From Defluviitaleaceae bacterium (GTDB lineage Bacteria > Bacillota > Clostridia > Lachnospirales > WQUN01), in the NCBI GenBank assembly GCA_009777845.1, contig WRLD01000003.1, positions 1-64,000 on the forward strand: DNA of 64,000 nt. Reading direction: 5' to 3'. Within the stretch, counting starts at the first letter, position 1. Every line of letters starts with the position of its first letter. Made by a program: the position numbers and the translations under genes. Under the pieces are notes generated by a model. It saw only the letters and a program-made list of their open reading frames with translations, ran no database searches and was not told the origin of the DNA. Positions 24,306 through 32,454 of this stretch are shown piece after piece.

Positions 24306-25766
24306 ATGAAAAAACACGTAAAATACATCTTGCTTGCGGTGATTATTATTTGTGCGGCGGTGGGCGGCGGTGTCTACTACACGCTACCCTTGTCTGTGCG
24401 AATGGTGGAAGTCGTTCCGCAAACCGCCGAGCTTAATTTTACGGAGCAAGGCACGGTAAGGACTGGGCGCGCAGTGCTTGTTTTCCCTGCGTTCCATGGC
24501 GAAATAAGCCAAATATTTGTCGCGGAGGGGCAAGCTGTTTCCGCTGGCGAGCCTTTGGTTAGCGTAAAGGCGGATTCGCTTATACTGCGGCTAGAGCAAG
24601 TAAACAATGGCATACGCGGACTGGAGGCGCAGCTAGAAAACGTAGAAATAGAAGCGGAAAACACACGCAGCAGATTAAATTCTACGCTACAGAGCTTGCG
24701 AGGGGAGCTAAGGGCGGTTGACGCGCAGGCGAATATGAGCGGCATGGCGTTTGCGAATCAACAAGAGGTCTACAACGAGCAAATTCGCCTACAGCAGGTG
24801 GTAATCGCCAGTCACGAAAACGAGCTAGCCCGCGTAAGCGAAACTTTGGAACGCACGGAAATTTTGTATGAGGGCGGCGTTGTTCCGCTTGTAGAATTAA
24901 CCTCGGCGCGTACGGCTGTTTCTGTTGCGCAGGCGAACCTCGAAGCCGCAAATACTCAGCTTGCGGTAATTGTCGCGGGCGCGGGCGTAAGCGATACCGA
25001 GCATTTTGAGGGCATACGCGCCTCGCTAACCGCACAAATAGAGGGCTTGAACGCACAGCTAAGCCAAGACAGCACCGCCGCGGCGAGGGCGTTAATTGAG
25101 TCGCAAATAGCTGTAGAGCAATTGACAGCGGAACAGCTACGGCAGGAAATCGCCAACGCCGTCATTACCGCGCCTGTAGACGGCATAATTACCACCCTGC
25201 ACGCCCAAAACACCAACATGCTAAGCGCGGCAACGCCTGTAGCGGAAATAACAACCTCGGGCGAAACGGAAATACACGTATATGTTTCTACACAAGATAT
25301 AAACAGCATAAAGGTGGGCGATAGCGTTAATCTAACGCTTCGTCAGAGGGCGGAGGACATACATTTTTCGGGCGTGGTGACAGAAATAGAGAATGCCGCT
25401 GTGGTACGGTTTACGGCATTAGGAGTAGAGGAGCGTAAGGTGGGCTTGCGTATTTTACCGCAAATTGCGGTAGACGAGGGCGGGCTTGGGCTTGTACTTG
25501 GTGACGGCTTTGCGGTGGACGTGACTTTTTCCTTGTTCCGCGAGGAAGGGCGGCTTATTGTGCCGCGTACCGCTGTTTTTAAGGCGGACGGTCGGGATAT
25601 GGTGTGGATAGTTGACGGCGGCAGGGCTAGGGCGGCGTATGTTGTTACTGGTATGGAGCTGCGTACAGATGTTATAATTGAGAGTGGGGTAGAGGTGGGG
25701 CAGGTTGTTGTGGTTAATGCTAATAATGAGGGGTTACGGGACGGGGTTAGGGTTGTGAGGGAATAG
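24306..25766 (+). CDS. HlyD-like membrane fusion/adaptor protein
   Basis: 486 residues. An N-terminal membrane anchor (YILLAVIIICAAVGGGVYY) is followed by a split lipoyl/biotinyl domain (VFPAFHGEISQIFVAEGQAV ... ITAPVDGIITTLHAQNTNML), a long coiled coil (about residues 95-270, many EQ-rich heptads) and a beta-barrel domain ending in VIVPRTAVFK-like and DGVRVV motifs. In Gram-positive bacteria such proteins serve MacB-type exporters, linking the permease to the wall or an extracellular partner. The start follows GAGAGGGAG and the stop of the permease at once. Third gene of the TetR-controlled operon. Confidence 0.9.
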   Translation: MKKHVKYILLAVIIICAAVGGGVYYTLPLSVRMVEVVPQTAELNFTEQGTVRTGRAVLVFPAFHGEISQIFVAEGQAVSAGEPLVSVKADSLILRLEQVNNGIRGLEAQLENVEIEAENTRSRLNSTLQSLRGELRAVDAQANMSGMAFANQQEVYNEQIRLQQVVIASHENELARVSETLERTEILYEGGVVPLVELTSARTAVSVAQANLEAANTQLAVIVAGAGVSDTEHFEGIRASLTAQIEGLNAQLSQDSTAAARALIESQIAVEQLTAEQLRQEIANAVITAPVDGIITTLHAQNTNMLSAATPVAEITTSGETEIHVYVSTQDINSIKVGDSVNLTLRQRAEDIHFSGVVTEIENAAVVRFTALGVEERKVGLRILPQIAVDEGGLGLVLGDGFAVDVTFSLFREEGRLIVPRTAVFKADGRDMVWIVDGGRARAAYVVTGMELRTDVIIESGVEVGQVVVVNANNEGLRDGVRVVRE

Positions 25767-25777
25767 GGGGGTCTAGC

Positions 25778-26308
25778 ATGTGGAAATCTCGCGGATTGCG
25801 GGGCAGTGCGTTTGAGGAGCTAATCGACCTCACAAACAGCCTTTATTGCCAAAAAGGCTTGGCGGTAATCCAAAAAATACCTACGCCGATTACGCCTGTA
25901 GAGGTGGACAACAAGGCGCGCACGATTACGTCGGCGTATTTTGAAAAAAAAAGCACCGTGGACTTTATCGGCGCGGCGCAGGGGCTTGCTATATGCTTTG
26001 ATGCAAAGGAAACGCGGCAGCTGAGCCTGCCCTTGCGGAATATTCATGCGCATCAAATTGAGTTTATGGAAAATTTCCACGCGCAAAAGGGACTTAGCTT
26101 TATTCTTGTGCATTTTCAAGTGAAAAACGAGGTTTTTTTGTTGCCTGGGGAGAATTTGGCGGAGTATTATCGGGCTTCGCTAAAGGGCGGCAGGAAGTCG
26201 ATTCCTTATTCGGCGTTTGAGCGTGATTATATTGTGCCTAATAGGAATGGTTTTCCTGTGCATTATTTGGTGGCGGTTAATGCGTGGCTGGGGAAGGGGG
26301 GCAAATAA
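25778..26308 (+). CDS. recU: Holliday junction resolvase RecU
   Basis: 176 residues. RecU cuts four-way DNA junctions in Firmicutes and works with RuvAB. Seen: the N-terminal RGSAFEELID motif, the catalytic core STVDFIGAAQGLAICFDAKE (Asp, Asp, Glu/Lys), and the domain end KSIPYSAFERDY. Length is typical. GGGGGG precedes the ATG by six bases. It lies 12 bases after the efflux operon and may be read from it. A usual Firmicutes partner gene (a class A penicillin-binding protein) is not next to it here. Confidence 0.92.
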   Translation: MWKSRGLRGSAFEELIDLTNSLYCQKGLAVIQKIPTPITPVEVDNKARTITSAYFEKKSTVDFIGAAQGLAICFDAKETRQLSLPLRNIHAHQIEFMENFHAQKGLSFILVHFQVKNEVFLLPGENLAEYYRASLKGGRKSIPYSAFERDYIVPNRNGFPVHYLVAVNAWLGKGGK

Positions 26309-26370
26309 AAAGTGGCTTCGCCACTTTTTACGCCGCTACGAAGTAGCGGCTTGCCGCTGCAGGCGGCATT
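26307..26370 (+). terminator. Terminator hairpin after recU plus two further small hairpins
   Basis: aaaaagtggcttcgccacttttt (arms of 9, loop TTCG-type) is a strong intrinsic terminator for the recU transcript. It is followed at once by ccgctacgaagtagcgg and ttgccgctgcaggcggca, two more perfect small hairpins. Confidence 0.75.
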
Positions 26371-26391
26371 TGCCCCCCCACGCTTCACCCC

Positions 26392-27033
26392 TCACCGCAC
26401 CCCAGCCCGCAACAACCGACTATACTCCAACCAAGAAATATACCGCCCGCCCATTTTTTCCAAATGCGGCGTATGAAACTGGCAGTCCACAAACAAAAAC
26501 TCATGCTCGTCCAAAACCTTACACAACGCTATTAACGCCAGCTTAGAGGCGTTTTTTACTTTAGAGAACATACTTTCGCCGAAAAAGCACTGCCCGATTG
26601 CCACACCGTACAAGCCGCCCACCAATACGCCGTCCTTGTACACGCCCACGCAAGCCGCGTACCCCTCGCCAAAAAGCGCGGCGTACGCCGTTTCTATTTC
26701 GTCGGAAATCCACGTTTCGCCCTCGCGCAGCTGTCGGCAGTTTTTTACTATTTCCGCAAAATCGGCGTTGAGCCTTGTTTCATATTCGTTTGCGCGTATT
26801 AGCCTTTTCATGCTACGCGAAACGTGTATTTCCTTGGGGAAAATAACAAAACGCTCGCGCGGACACCACCACAAAAGCTCGTCGCCAGGATTGTACCACG
26901 GGAAAATTCCGCTAGAATACGCCGACAACAAACGCCCGACCGACAAATCGCCGCCAAACGCCAAAAGCCCATCAGGGTCGGCAAGCGACGGCGGCGGGAA
27001 CAGGTATGATGTTTTTGTTAGCTTAAATGCCAT
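26392..27033 (-). CDS. aat: Leucyl/phenylalanyl-tRNA-protein transferase
   Basis: 213 residues. Transfers Leu or Phe from tRNA to proteins with N-terminal Arg or Lys, marking them for ClpAP/ClpS degradation. Seen: FPPPSLADPDGLLAFGGDLS near the N terminus, YSSGIFPWYNPGDELLWWCP, and GVYKDGVLVGGLYGVAIG with FFGESMF, followed by LVDCQF-type sequence near the end (FLFVDCQFHTPHLEKMGGR), all diagnostic. The start at 27033 fits the family N terminus; a longer frame to 27075 would cover the promoter of the divergent gene. It converges with recU. Confidence 0.94.
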   Translation of the reverse strand: MAFKLTKTSYLFPPPSLADPDGLLAFGGDLSVGRLLSAYSSGIFPWYNPGDELLWWCPRERFVIFPKEIHVSRSMKRLIRANEYETRLNADFAEIVKNCRQLREGETWISDEIETAYAALFGEGYAACVGVYKDGVLVGGLYGVAIGQCFFGESMFSKVKNASKLALIALCKVLDEHEFLFVDCQFHTPHLEKMGGRYISWLEYSRLLRAGVR

Positions 27034-27060
27034 TGCGAGCGCCCTTTTTTCTGTTATAAT
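27033..27060 (+). promoter_or_regulatory. Sigma-A-type promoter for the surface protein gene at 27103
   Basis: TTGCGA at 27033-27038 and TATAAT at 27055-27060, spacer 16. The -35 box overlaps the first codon of aat on the other strand. Confidence 0.55.
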
Positions 27061-27102
27061 ACCCCCATAATACAATAAACCTCCAAGAAAGGAAAATTTC
27101 TT

Positions 27103-27921
27103 ATGAAAAAACTTGTTTTAGCTGTACAAATTTTTATTCTAGTTGTTGCGCCGCTTAATGTCCTCGGCGCGTTTGATGTGCATAACGCCATGCTTACTGC
27201 CGAGCTGGCATACCGAGATGGCACACCGCTACCCAACACGAACATGCGCGAGGACGCGTCCGTCAGCTTTTCCATCGGGCAGGAAGCGATTATTTACATG
27301 ACCTTTGACGAGCCTGTCCGCTTCACAGGCTCGCGCGTAGCTATCGACACCGATATTCTCGTTTCGGGGCGTGCCGCCGCAAGGACATCTCACATGAAAA
27401 TTCTCAGCTTTATAGTAGACGGCCGCGACCTAGGCGGGCGCGACCAATGGCATTTTCACAGCGACGAACCCGATTACATGAAATTTGCCGTAACATGTCG
27501 ATGGGCGGAATGTGACTACGACACCTATGACGTGACCGCACTGCGGCCGTTTACCACACTGGAAATCACGTTTGTCGTGCCGGATATGCCAGTTGAGGAG
27601 GACGGGTATGTGTTTGATGAGGATATGGGAATGGGTGCGGACTGGGAAGTCGGGGGAGTGGGGGAAGTAGGTGAGGTGTTCGGGGAAGTAGGCGAAACAG
27701 GCGAAACGAGCGAATCGGGCGAAACAAGCGAAACGAGCGAAGCCGTAGGAGAAACCGCACAAGAAACAACACGCGGAACACCAACCGCGTCCACGCCAAC
27801 AGGCGGATATAACAACGCCGAGGGCGAGGATAGATTTTCCGCTTGGTTGACAGGAATCGCCATGATACTACTCGCCGCAGGGATAGTTGGCGCGGTGGCT
27901 TATTTTACTAGGAGGAAGTGA
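27103..27921 (+). CDS. Cell-surface protein with C-terminal membrane anchor
   Basis: 272 residues. A signal peptide (KLVLAVQIFILVVAPLNVLG) is followed by a beta-rich domain of about 150 residues that resembles cohesin-like or Ig-like extracellular domains (SVSFSIGQEAIIYMTF; TTLEITFVVPD), but I cannot assign it. Next comes a stalk-like low-complexity stretch of G, E, T, S and V (GETGETSESGETSETSE, residues about 180-225). A C-terminal helix (LTGIAMILLAAGIVGAVAYF) with TRRK tail anchors it in the membrane. Predicted topology: outside domain, stalk, anchor. AAGAAAGGAAA precedes the ATG. It may be a scaffold for dockerin-like tails, but no cohesin motif was proven. Confidence 0.75.
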   Translation: MKKLVLAVQIFILVVAPLNVLGAFDVHNAMLTAELAYRDGTPLPNTNMREDASVSFSIGQEAIIYMTFDEPVRFTGSRVAIDTDILVSGRAAARTSHMKILSFIVDGRDLGGRDQWHFHSDEPDYMKFAVTCRWAECDYDTYDVTALRPFTTLEITFVVPDMPVEEDGYVFDEDMGMGADWEVGGVGEVGEVFGEVGETGETSESGETSETSEAVGETAQETTRGTPTASTPTGGYNNAEGEDRFSAWLTGIAMILLAAGIVGAVAYFTRRK

Positions 27922-27927
27922 TAAAAC

Positions 27928-28074
27928 TTGCGTATTTATATGGACGTTTGCTGTTTTGGTTGTCTGTCTGACACAGGACATGGCGACTATACCGCCGAAC
28001 GTGACAAGCTACACGAGGGGCTTACCTTTGAAGAAATTATTACTAACGTCCGTGAAACAGATGCGGATAATTAA
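27928..28074 (+). pseudogene. Remnant resembling a PIN-like toxin start joined to an antitoxin-like tail
   Basis: 48 codons from TTG 27928. The start LRIYMDVCCF looks like the first strand of PIN-like toxins (RIYLDxCCFNRP). The end EGLTFEEIITNVRETDADN looks like the end of a HicB-type antitoxin. The join suggests a degraded toxin-antitoxin locus. GGAGGA at 27911-27916 is rather far upstream. It may be an untranslated relic. Confidence 0.35.
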
Positions 28075-28111
28075 AAATGGCTTTGCCACGACAAACGCGC
28101 AAAGCCGAAAT

Positions 28112-28250
28112 ACGTAAATCAAACACGGATTCAACGGATTTTCACGGATTACGCGGATTGGCTAGTGGGAAAATCTGCGAAAACCTGCCAAGCCCGAAAA
28201 AATCCGCGGAATCTGCGAAAATCCGCGTAAATCCGCGTTCCATGCCCTTA
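28112..28250. repeat. Family A array
   Basis: aaacacggattcaacggatt at the left and aaatccgcgttccatgccc at the right, with aatccg units between. No gene is seen from 28075 to 28330. Confidence 0.8.
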
Positions 28251-28330
28251 AAACCCACAAAATCCGCGCCCCATTCTTCACAAAAATAGTTGACGATAAA
28301 ATAAAGCAGTGGTACTATAACAACACACCA

Positions 28331-28885
28331 TCAAATCCTCAAAGCAAGATAAGCAGTATTCAAGTGGTCTTGCTGTATACCGAGGTAGCGTTCGGTTATT
28401 TTCATGCTACTATGATTGTATATGTTCATTACAATTATAGGGCAAACGCCGTTTTGCCACGAATGGTAGCCAAAGGTTTTGCGTAGCGAATGGCAAGAGA
28501 TTCGTTGCCCTATGTCCTTTGCCGCTAGGCTGATAATGCGGTAGGCTTGTACGCGGCTTATGGCGTTTCCTGTGTGGGCGTTTAGTATAAGCGGTGCGTT
28601 TGGCTTTGCTTGCGAACGGTACTTTTTCAGTGCGGAAATCACGTTTTTGTGCAACGCAATTGTCTTGTGCTTCTTGGTTTTGTTCTCGGTTAGGCTTATT
28701 TCCGTGCACGGCTTGCCTGTGCTAAAGTCGTAGACATCGTTTGTGCCAAGCCGTAAAATATCGGAAATCCGTAACGCCGTATGCAGACACAACGAAACAA
28801 GTACATAGTTGCGGGGGTGGTTTTGCAGGCTCTTTAATAACCTCCTCACGGCTATGGGGCTACGGATAGGCTCTGTAAGCGACAT
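28331..28885 (-). CDS. Tyrosine site-specific recombinase, catalytic domain only (FimB/RecV size)
   Basis: 184 residues. Tyrosine recombinase with the full catalytic set: Arg in HTALRISDILRL, Lys in KTKKHKTIALH, HSLRKTFGYHSW (His-x-x-Arg), and the nucleophile Tyr in ITERYLGI. It lacks the usual N-terminal core-binding domain of XerC or phage integrases, and so has the size and layout of the small invertases FimB, FimE and RecV. AAGGAGG precedes the ATG. It is divergent from the relBE-pilin-like cluster, whose leader contains a pair of inverted recombinase-type sites (29435-29604). Those sites are its probable substrate. Confidence 0.88.
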   Translation of the reverse strand: MSLTEPIRSPIAVRRLLKSLQNHPRNYVLVSLCLHTALRISDILRLGTNDVYDFSTGKPCTEISLTENKTKKHKTIALHKNVISALKKYRSQAKPNAPLILNAHTGNAISRVQAYRIISLAAKDIGQRISCHSLRKTFGYHSWQNGVCPIIVMNIYNHSSMKITERYLGIQQDHLNTAYLALRI

Positions 28886-29013
28886 GCTGTCGTCCTCCTT
28901 GGTTTGGCGTGATGTTCAAACACCTCCGCCTGTGGCATTTTTGTATAATGTATCATATATTTTTACTATAACAAACTATTTCTTACCGTTTCATTGTTAG
29001 GAGGTTGAAGCCC

Positions 29014-29148
29014 ATGGTTAGAACGAAATGGGAACAAGTAGAGCATGACGAAGATGTGCGAGATATTCAAGAATACGAAAGAGAAAAAGCAAACGGAACA
29101 CTGGAAACAACGCCTTGGGAGGAAATAAGGAAACGACTAAACCTATGA
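29014..29148 (+). CDS. Small antitoxin-like protein (RelB-type partner)
   Basis: 44 residues: short, acidic and helical (EQVEHDEDVRDIQEYEREKA), with the tail TPWEEIRKRLNL typical of short RelB-type antitoxins that wrap a RelE toxin. TAGGAGG lies eight bases before the ATG. Its stop overlaps the toxin start (ATGA at 29145-29148). It is too short to contain a separate DNA-binding domain, so autoregulation is uncertain. Confidence 0.75.
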   Translation: MVRTKWEQVEHDEDVRDIQEYEREKANGTLETTPWEEIRKRLNL

Positions 29149-29414
29149 TATATACTCTCGATTTTTCCAAAAAAGCCGAAAAGCAGTTTTGTAAACTTGA
29201 TAGGTCTGCACAAGAGAATATATCCGCATATATCAAAAAGTATTTTGGCGTTACTCCGCACGACCCACGCTCCCACGGCAAGCCCCTAACAGGCAAGCTA
29301 AAGGGCTACTGGCGGTACGAGGTGGGCAAATACCGCCTTATATGCGAAATCCAAGACAATATATGTAAGGTGATTGTTGTTAAGGCAGGACATAGGCGAG
29401 ATATTTACAAGTAG
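29145..29414 (+). CDS. RelE/ParE-family toxin
   Basis: 89 residues. MIYTLDFSKKAEKQF start, LTGKLKGYWRYEVGKYRLIC core and AGHRRDIYK end are diagnostic for RelE-type mRNA interferases or ParE-type gyrase toxins; the basic residues near the end favour the RelE type. Translation is coupled to the antitoxin by the four-base overlap; a longer frame from 29115 is rejected. It lies just before the candidate invertible segment, so its mRNA could extend into the pilin-like gene. Confidence 0.88.
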   Translation: MIYTLDFSKKAEKQFCKLDRSAQENISAYIKKYFGVTPHDPRSHGKPLTGKLKGYWRYEVGKYRLICEIQDNICKVIVVKAGHRRDIYK

Positions 29415-29434
29415 GGGCTGTCTTTTGGTTTACA

Positions 29435-29604
29435 ATGTAACATAATATCTATTCTGTTACATTCACAAAAAAAGCCAGTAAAAAAGCACATAAAAAAGAG
29501 CGGGTATTACCCCGCTCGCCCGAAATTTAAAAATATGTACCCGAAAAGCCCTTGATTTTACTAGGTAAAATACCGCATGTAACACAATAGATATTTTGTT
29601 ACAT
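29435..29604. repeat. Candidate invertible segment: 28-bp inverted recombinase-type sites around 114 bp
   Basis: The left site (29435-29462) and the right site (29577-29604) are reverse complements at 26 of 28 positions. Each is built like a tyrosine recombinase core site: inverted arms ATGTAACA and TGTTACAT around an asymmetric 12-base centre containing aatagatatt. The enclosed 29463-29576 holds a one-way terminator. A FimB-sized recombinase is encoded nearby and a pilin-like gene starts 39 bases downstream. Confidence 0.75.
29496..29520 (-). terminator. One-way terminator inside the invertible segment
   Basis: gagcgggtattaccccgctc forms a GC-rich hairpin (29499-29518). Only on the minus strand is it followed by a run of T (TTTTTT). 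In the present orientation plus-strand transcription should pass; after inversion it would stop transcription into the pilin-like gene. Confidence 0.7.
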
Positions 29605-29642
29605 ACGGCGAAAATAAAGCATAAAAAAAAGGAGTGTTCACT

Positions 29643-31538
29643 ATGAAAAAGCAACTAAGAAAGGCAAACGGCTTGGCACTGCCTACGGTGGTTTTGTTTA
29701 TTATTATGATGGCTACCGTGGGTACACTAATGGTGGTAGTGTCCAATCGTTCCATGAAAATGTCTAACGCAACACCTACCCTAGACGGACACTACTATGC
29801 CGCCGAATCTGCCATAAATAGGGCTATGGTGGGCTTAGTTAGTGATGTTAGCGATTTTTCGGTCAGTGCAGTACAAGAAGCCGCCAAGCAAGCGGCAGAA
29901 GATATAATGGTGGCGGTAAACGCTCGGCTTATGTCTTTTCCGCACTCGGGAGCTAACGCGCCTAATCGTACTGATTTGCAAGATTTTTTAGTAAATAGCT
30001 TTGATGCTAATGCAGAGAATTTTCAAGATAAAATAAGAAACGCGGTGCATGATTATATCAGCGGAGCTATTAGCCTACCTGCGCCACATTCTGCTACACC
30101 TAGCATGGGTACAAGTGAGGTTTATTTTTGGCTCGTAGGTGCGGACGAAACAGCTCCTATGGACGGTTTTAATACGCCCGGCTACGCTAACCTAGCGAGG
30201 GTAGGCACAGGCGCAGATGCGGATAAGCTACGAGTTGGGCTTGCAGGTGTGACAGTAACTACCCCTGCACAAGATAGCTCCCACCCTCTTAATGAAGCTG
30301 GCGAATATGAAGTATGGAAAACAAGTATAGGCATTAAGCCGTATATAACCTTTGAATCCTATGCGGGTACTGTTTCGGGTACGCAAGCTATTACACAAGA
30401 CATTATTATTCCGTTTGACGAATTTGATGTATATTTTGGGTTTGATGTGACTGGTGGAAACGGCGGTGCTAGTGCAGACGGAGCTTTTTGGGGAATTATA
30501 CCCTCAGCTCTAACTGTTGGTGGGGACAATAAAACAAAGGTTAATGGCGGCACAAATTACCCAACCCCTTTACCTTTGAACAGCTTAACTTCAGCTATAG
30601 ACAATCTAAGGAATGATATACGCAAGAAGGCGTATGGGTCTGACACTTATCACATGGCATCGAATGTTCCAGGTCCCGCACACACAGTCGAAGTTGTAAT
30701 GATAGATGGTGAACGTAGACTTAGAATAAACGGCAATGGTTCTGCTAACACAATGGCTAACACAATGGCTGTACCTCCTAATAATCGTTTGGTTATTGAT
30801 TCCCCTAGTAGTGGTGTAACGCTCATGGGTGATTTTTCGGGTATGAGTATAGTGGGGCAAAACATACCTGTCTTTCTAGGGTCGGCTGACTCTAACCCTA
30901 AGCCTAAGCCGTTTATATCAAGCAATTCCTCTAATAATGAAACATTTATTTTTACTCAAAGCAACATAACCGTAAATGTATCTGACGGAACAACACTGAA
31001 CAATGTAAGTGTAGGAACGACACAGAACATGTCGTTCCAAAGCCACGGAGTGCCTGGCACAGTGTTAATGAACGCGGTTTTTGCCGCAAATACAATGCCA
31101 GATGGTGAGATAAAGGCATCTGAATGGTCGACAAACCAATTGCCCCAGTTTTATGCACGCGGCACACTACAATTGCGTATGGAGGGTAAAGACAAGGACG
31201 GCAAGGGTATCGCCATGGGCGGATTATTCGCAAATGCGGATGGTGCACAAACACAAATTGAAATAGACAACGGCGGAGCTGATTTTAACGGACTATTTGC
31301 AGCACCTCCTTCTTCGGGCAGTTATGTACGAGGGGATACAAACTTTATTTCGCCACCCAAATTCGCCGACGAAGCCATGGACGTACTAGATGATTTGGCG
31401 GTACAAATTAACAGTAGCGGTGGTGGCGGTGGTGGCAGTGACGATCCACCAAGCTATAGCTTCGATTCGAGTTCGTGGGGCGTAAACACCGACACCGCCG
31501 ATGTACCCACTGCCCCACCGTCTTTCCACACCCCCTAA
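29643..31538 (+). CDS. PilX-like/prepilin-like surface protein
   Basis: 631 residues. A basic leader MKKQLRKANG is followed by LALPTVVLFIIMMATVGTLM, a class III signal in which cleavage after Gly10 by prepilin peptidase would leave a hydrophobic N-terminal helix. HYYAAESAINRAMVGL just after it is typical of PilX/PulK-type minor pilins. The remaining 560 residues are extracellular, beta-rich and rich in N, T, G and S. The C terminus has GGGGGGS and a P/S/T-rich tail. The ATG at 29643 has AAAGGAG eight bases upstream. Its leader carries the candidate switch, so expression may be phase-variable. Other pilus genes are not in the window. Confidence 0.75.
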   Translation: MKKQLRKANGLALPTVVLFIIMMATVGTLMVVVSNRSMKMSNATPTLDGHYYAAESAINRAMVGLVSDVSDFSVSAVQEAAKQAAEDIMVAVNARLMSFPHSGANAPNRTDLQDFLVNSFDANAENFQDKIRNAVHDYISGAISLPAPHSATPSMGTSEVYFWLVGADETAPMDGFNTPGYANLARVGTGADADKLRVGLAGVTVTTPAQDSSHPLNEAGEYEVWKTSIGIKPYITFESYAGTVSGTQAITQDIIIPFDEFDVYFGFDVTGGNGGASADGAFWGIIPSALTVGGDNKTKVNGGTNYPTPLPLNSLTSAIDNLRNDIRKKAYGSDTYHMASNVPGPAHTVEVVMIDGERRLRINGNGSANTMANTMAVPPNNRLVIDSPSSGVTLMGDFSGMSIVGQNIPVFLGSADSNPKPKPFISSNSSNNETFIFTQSNITVNVSDGTTLNNVSVGTTQNMSFQSHGVPGTVLMNAVFAANTMPDGEIKASEWSTNQLPQFYARGTLQLRMEGKDKDGKGIAMGGLFANADGAQTQIEIDNGGADFNGLFAAPPSSGSYVRGDTNFISPPKFADEAMDVLDDLAVQINSSGGGGGGSDDPPSYSFDSSSWGVNTDTADVPTAPPSFHTP

Positions 31539-31551
31539 CACAAACCACACA

Positions 31552-31602
31552 AAACAAGGCAATAACGCAGTCATTATCCGCGTTATTGCCTTGTTTATTT
31601 TT
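31552..31602. terminator. Bidirectional terminator
   Basis: aaggcaataacgc and gcgttattgcctt (13-base arms, 11-base loop) with A run to the left and ttgtttattttt to the right. It serves both the pilin-like gene and the convergent ABC-2 permease gene, whose stop lies in the T tract. Confidence 0.85.
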
Positions 31603-32443
31603 GTAGCCGCCACACACCCCCCAAACAAAACACCACCGTACTAACAACAAGCACCCCTGCGGAAAACCAAAACCCACTTGTAAACCCACCATAAGTCAAA
31701 ACCACGCCATACATTTCCCGAAAATCGTCAAGCGCATGGGACGGCGCGTTCGCGAACAGCTCCGCAAGCTGTTTGTCGGCTAACACCTGCCGAAACATGC
31801 TTGCGGCGTGGGTCATGGGGAAGCAGCGTATTACCCACTGCACCGCGTTGGGAAACGAGCCTATGGGGATATAAATTCCCATCAAAAAGCCGATTAGCGT
31901 GCCTATTACTGTGCTTAACGCTGTAAACGCGCCTTGGCTTTTGATAAAGGAACAAAAAAATGTGCCTATGGAATTTCCGCAAAGTACGCTTAAAATTACT
32001 GTAAAGACGAGCCGCGCGAGGTCTGCGGAGCTTGGCACGCCTGCGCCCTTGACGGCGAGGTACAGCAGGACAAGGGCAAGCGCGGCAAGGCTCATAATAA
32101 GCCCTGCCACGGCAGAGCCGAGCATATAACTAAGCGCGATTTTGCCGCGAGAAACAGGGCTTGTAAAAAAGTCCTTTGCGGCGGCTTGCTTGTCGGCTAT
32201 GCTTATGCCCATCGCGCCAAGACAGCTAGTAACGCTCGACACCGCGACCATTCCCCCTAGCGTTATGCTTGCGATTACTACGCCCGCCTGCGGCGCGTCA
32301 AAGCCTAGCTGTTGCCGCAAGCCGTCCTCCATTATTCCGCCTAGGAATAATACGTACAGCGCGATTATAATAAGTACCGCCAAAAGCGAGAAAAAGACGT
32401 TCGCCTTGTCGCGGAAGAATAATAGTATATTTCGTTTTAACAT
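31595..32443 (-). CDS. ABC-2 type exporter permease
   Basis: 282 residues with six hydrophobic helices (VFFSLLAVLIIIALYVLFL first; VLVVSTVVFCLGGVWRL last). The pattern of GMVAVSSVTSCLGAMGISIADKQ, SPVSRGKI and GNSIGTFFCSFIKS is typical of DrrB/NatB-like ABC-2 permeases that export drugs, lipids or peptides. TTAGGAGGGTG precedes the ATG. It follows the ATPase gene by 11 bases and is the last gene of the LytTR-DUF3021-ABC cluster. Confidence 0.88.
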   Translation of the reverse strand: MLKRNILLFFRDKANVFFSLLAVLIIIALYVLFLGGIMEDGLRQQLGFDAPQAGVVIASITLGGMVAVSSVTSCLGAMGISIADKQAAAKDFFTSPVSRGKIALSYMLGSAVAGLIMSLAALALVLLYLAVKGAGVPSSADLARLVFTVILSVLCGNSIGTFFCSFIKSQGAFTALSTVIGTLIGFLMGIYIPIGSFPNAVQWVIRCFPMTHAASMFRQVLADKQLAELFANAPSHALDDFREMYGVVLTYGGFTSGFWFSAGVLVVSTVVFCLGGVWRLQK

Positions 32444-32454
32444 TTAACACCCTC

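Noticed and set aside
28331-28885. Integrase of a prophage or integrative element
   Set aside because: Only the catalytic domain is present, and no phage, conjugation or attachment-site features lie nearby; an invertase role fits better.
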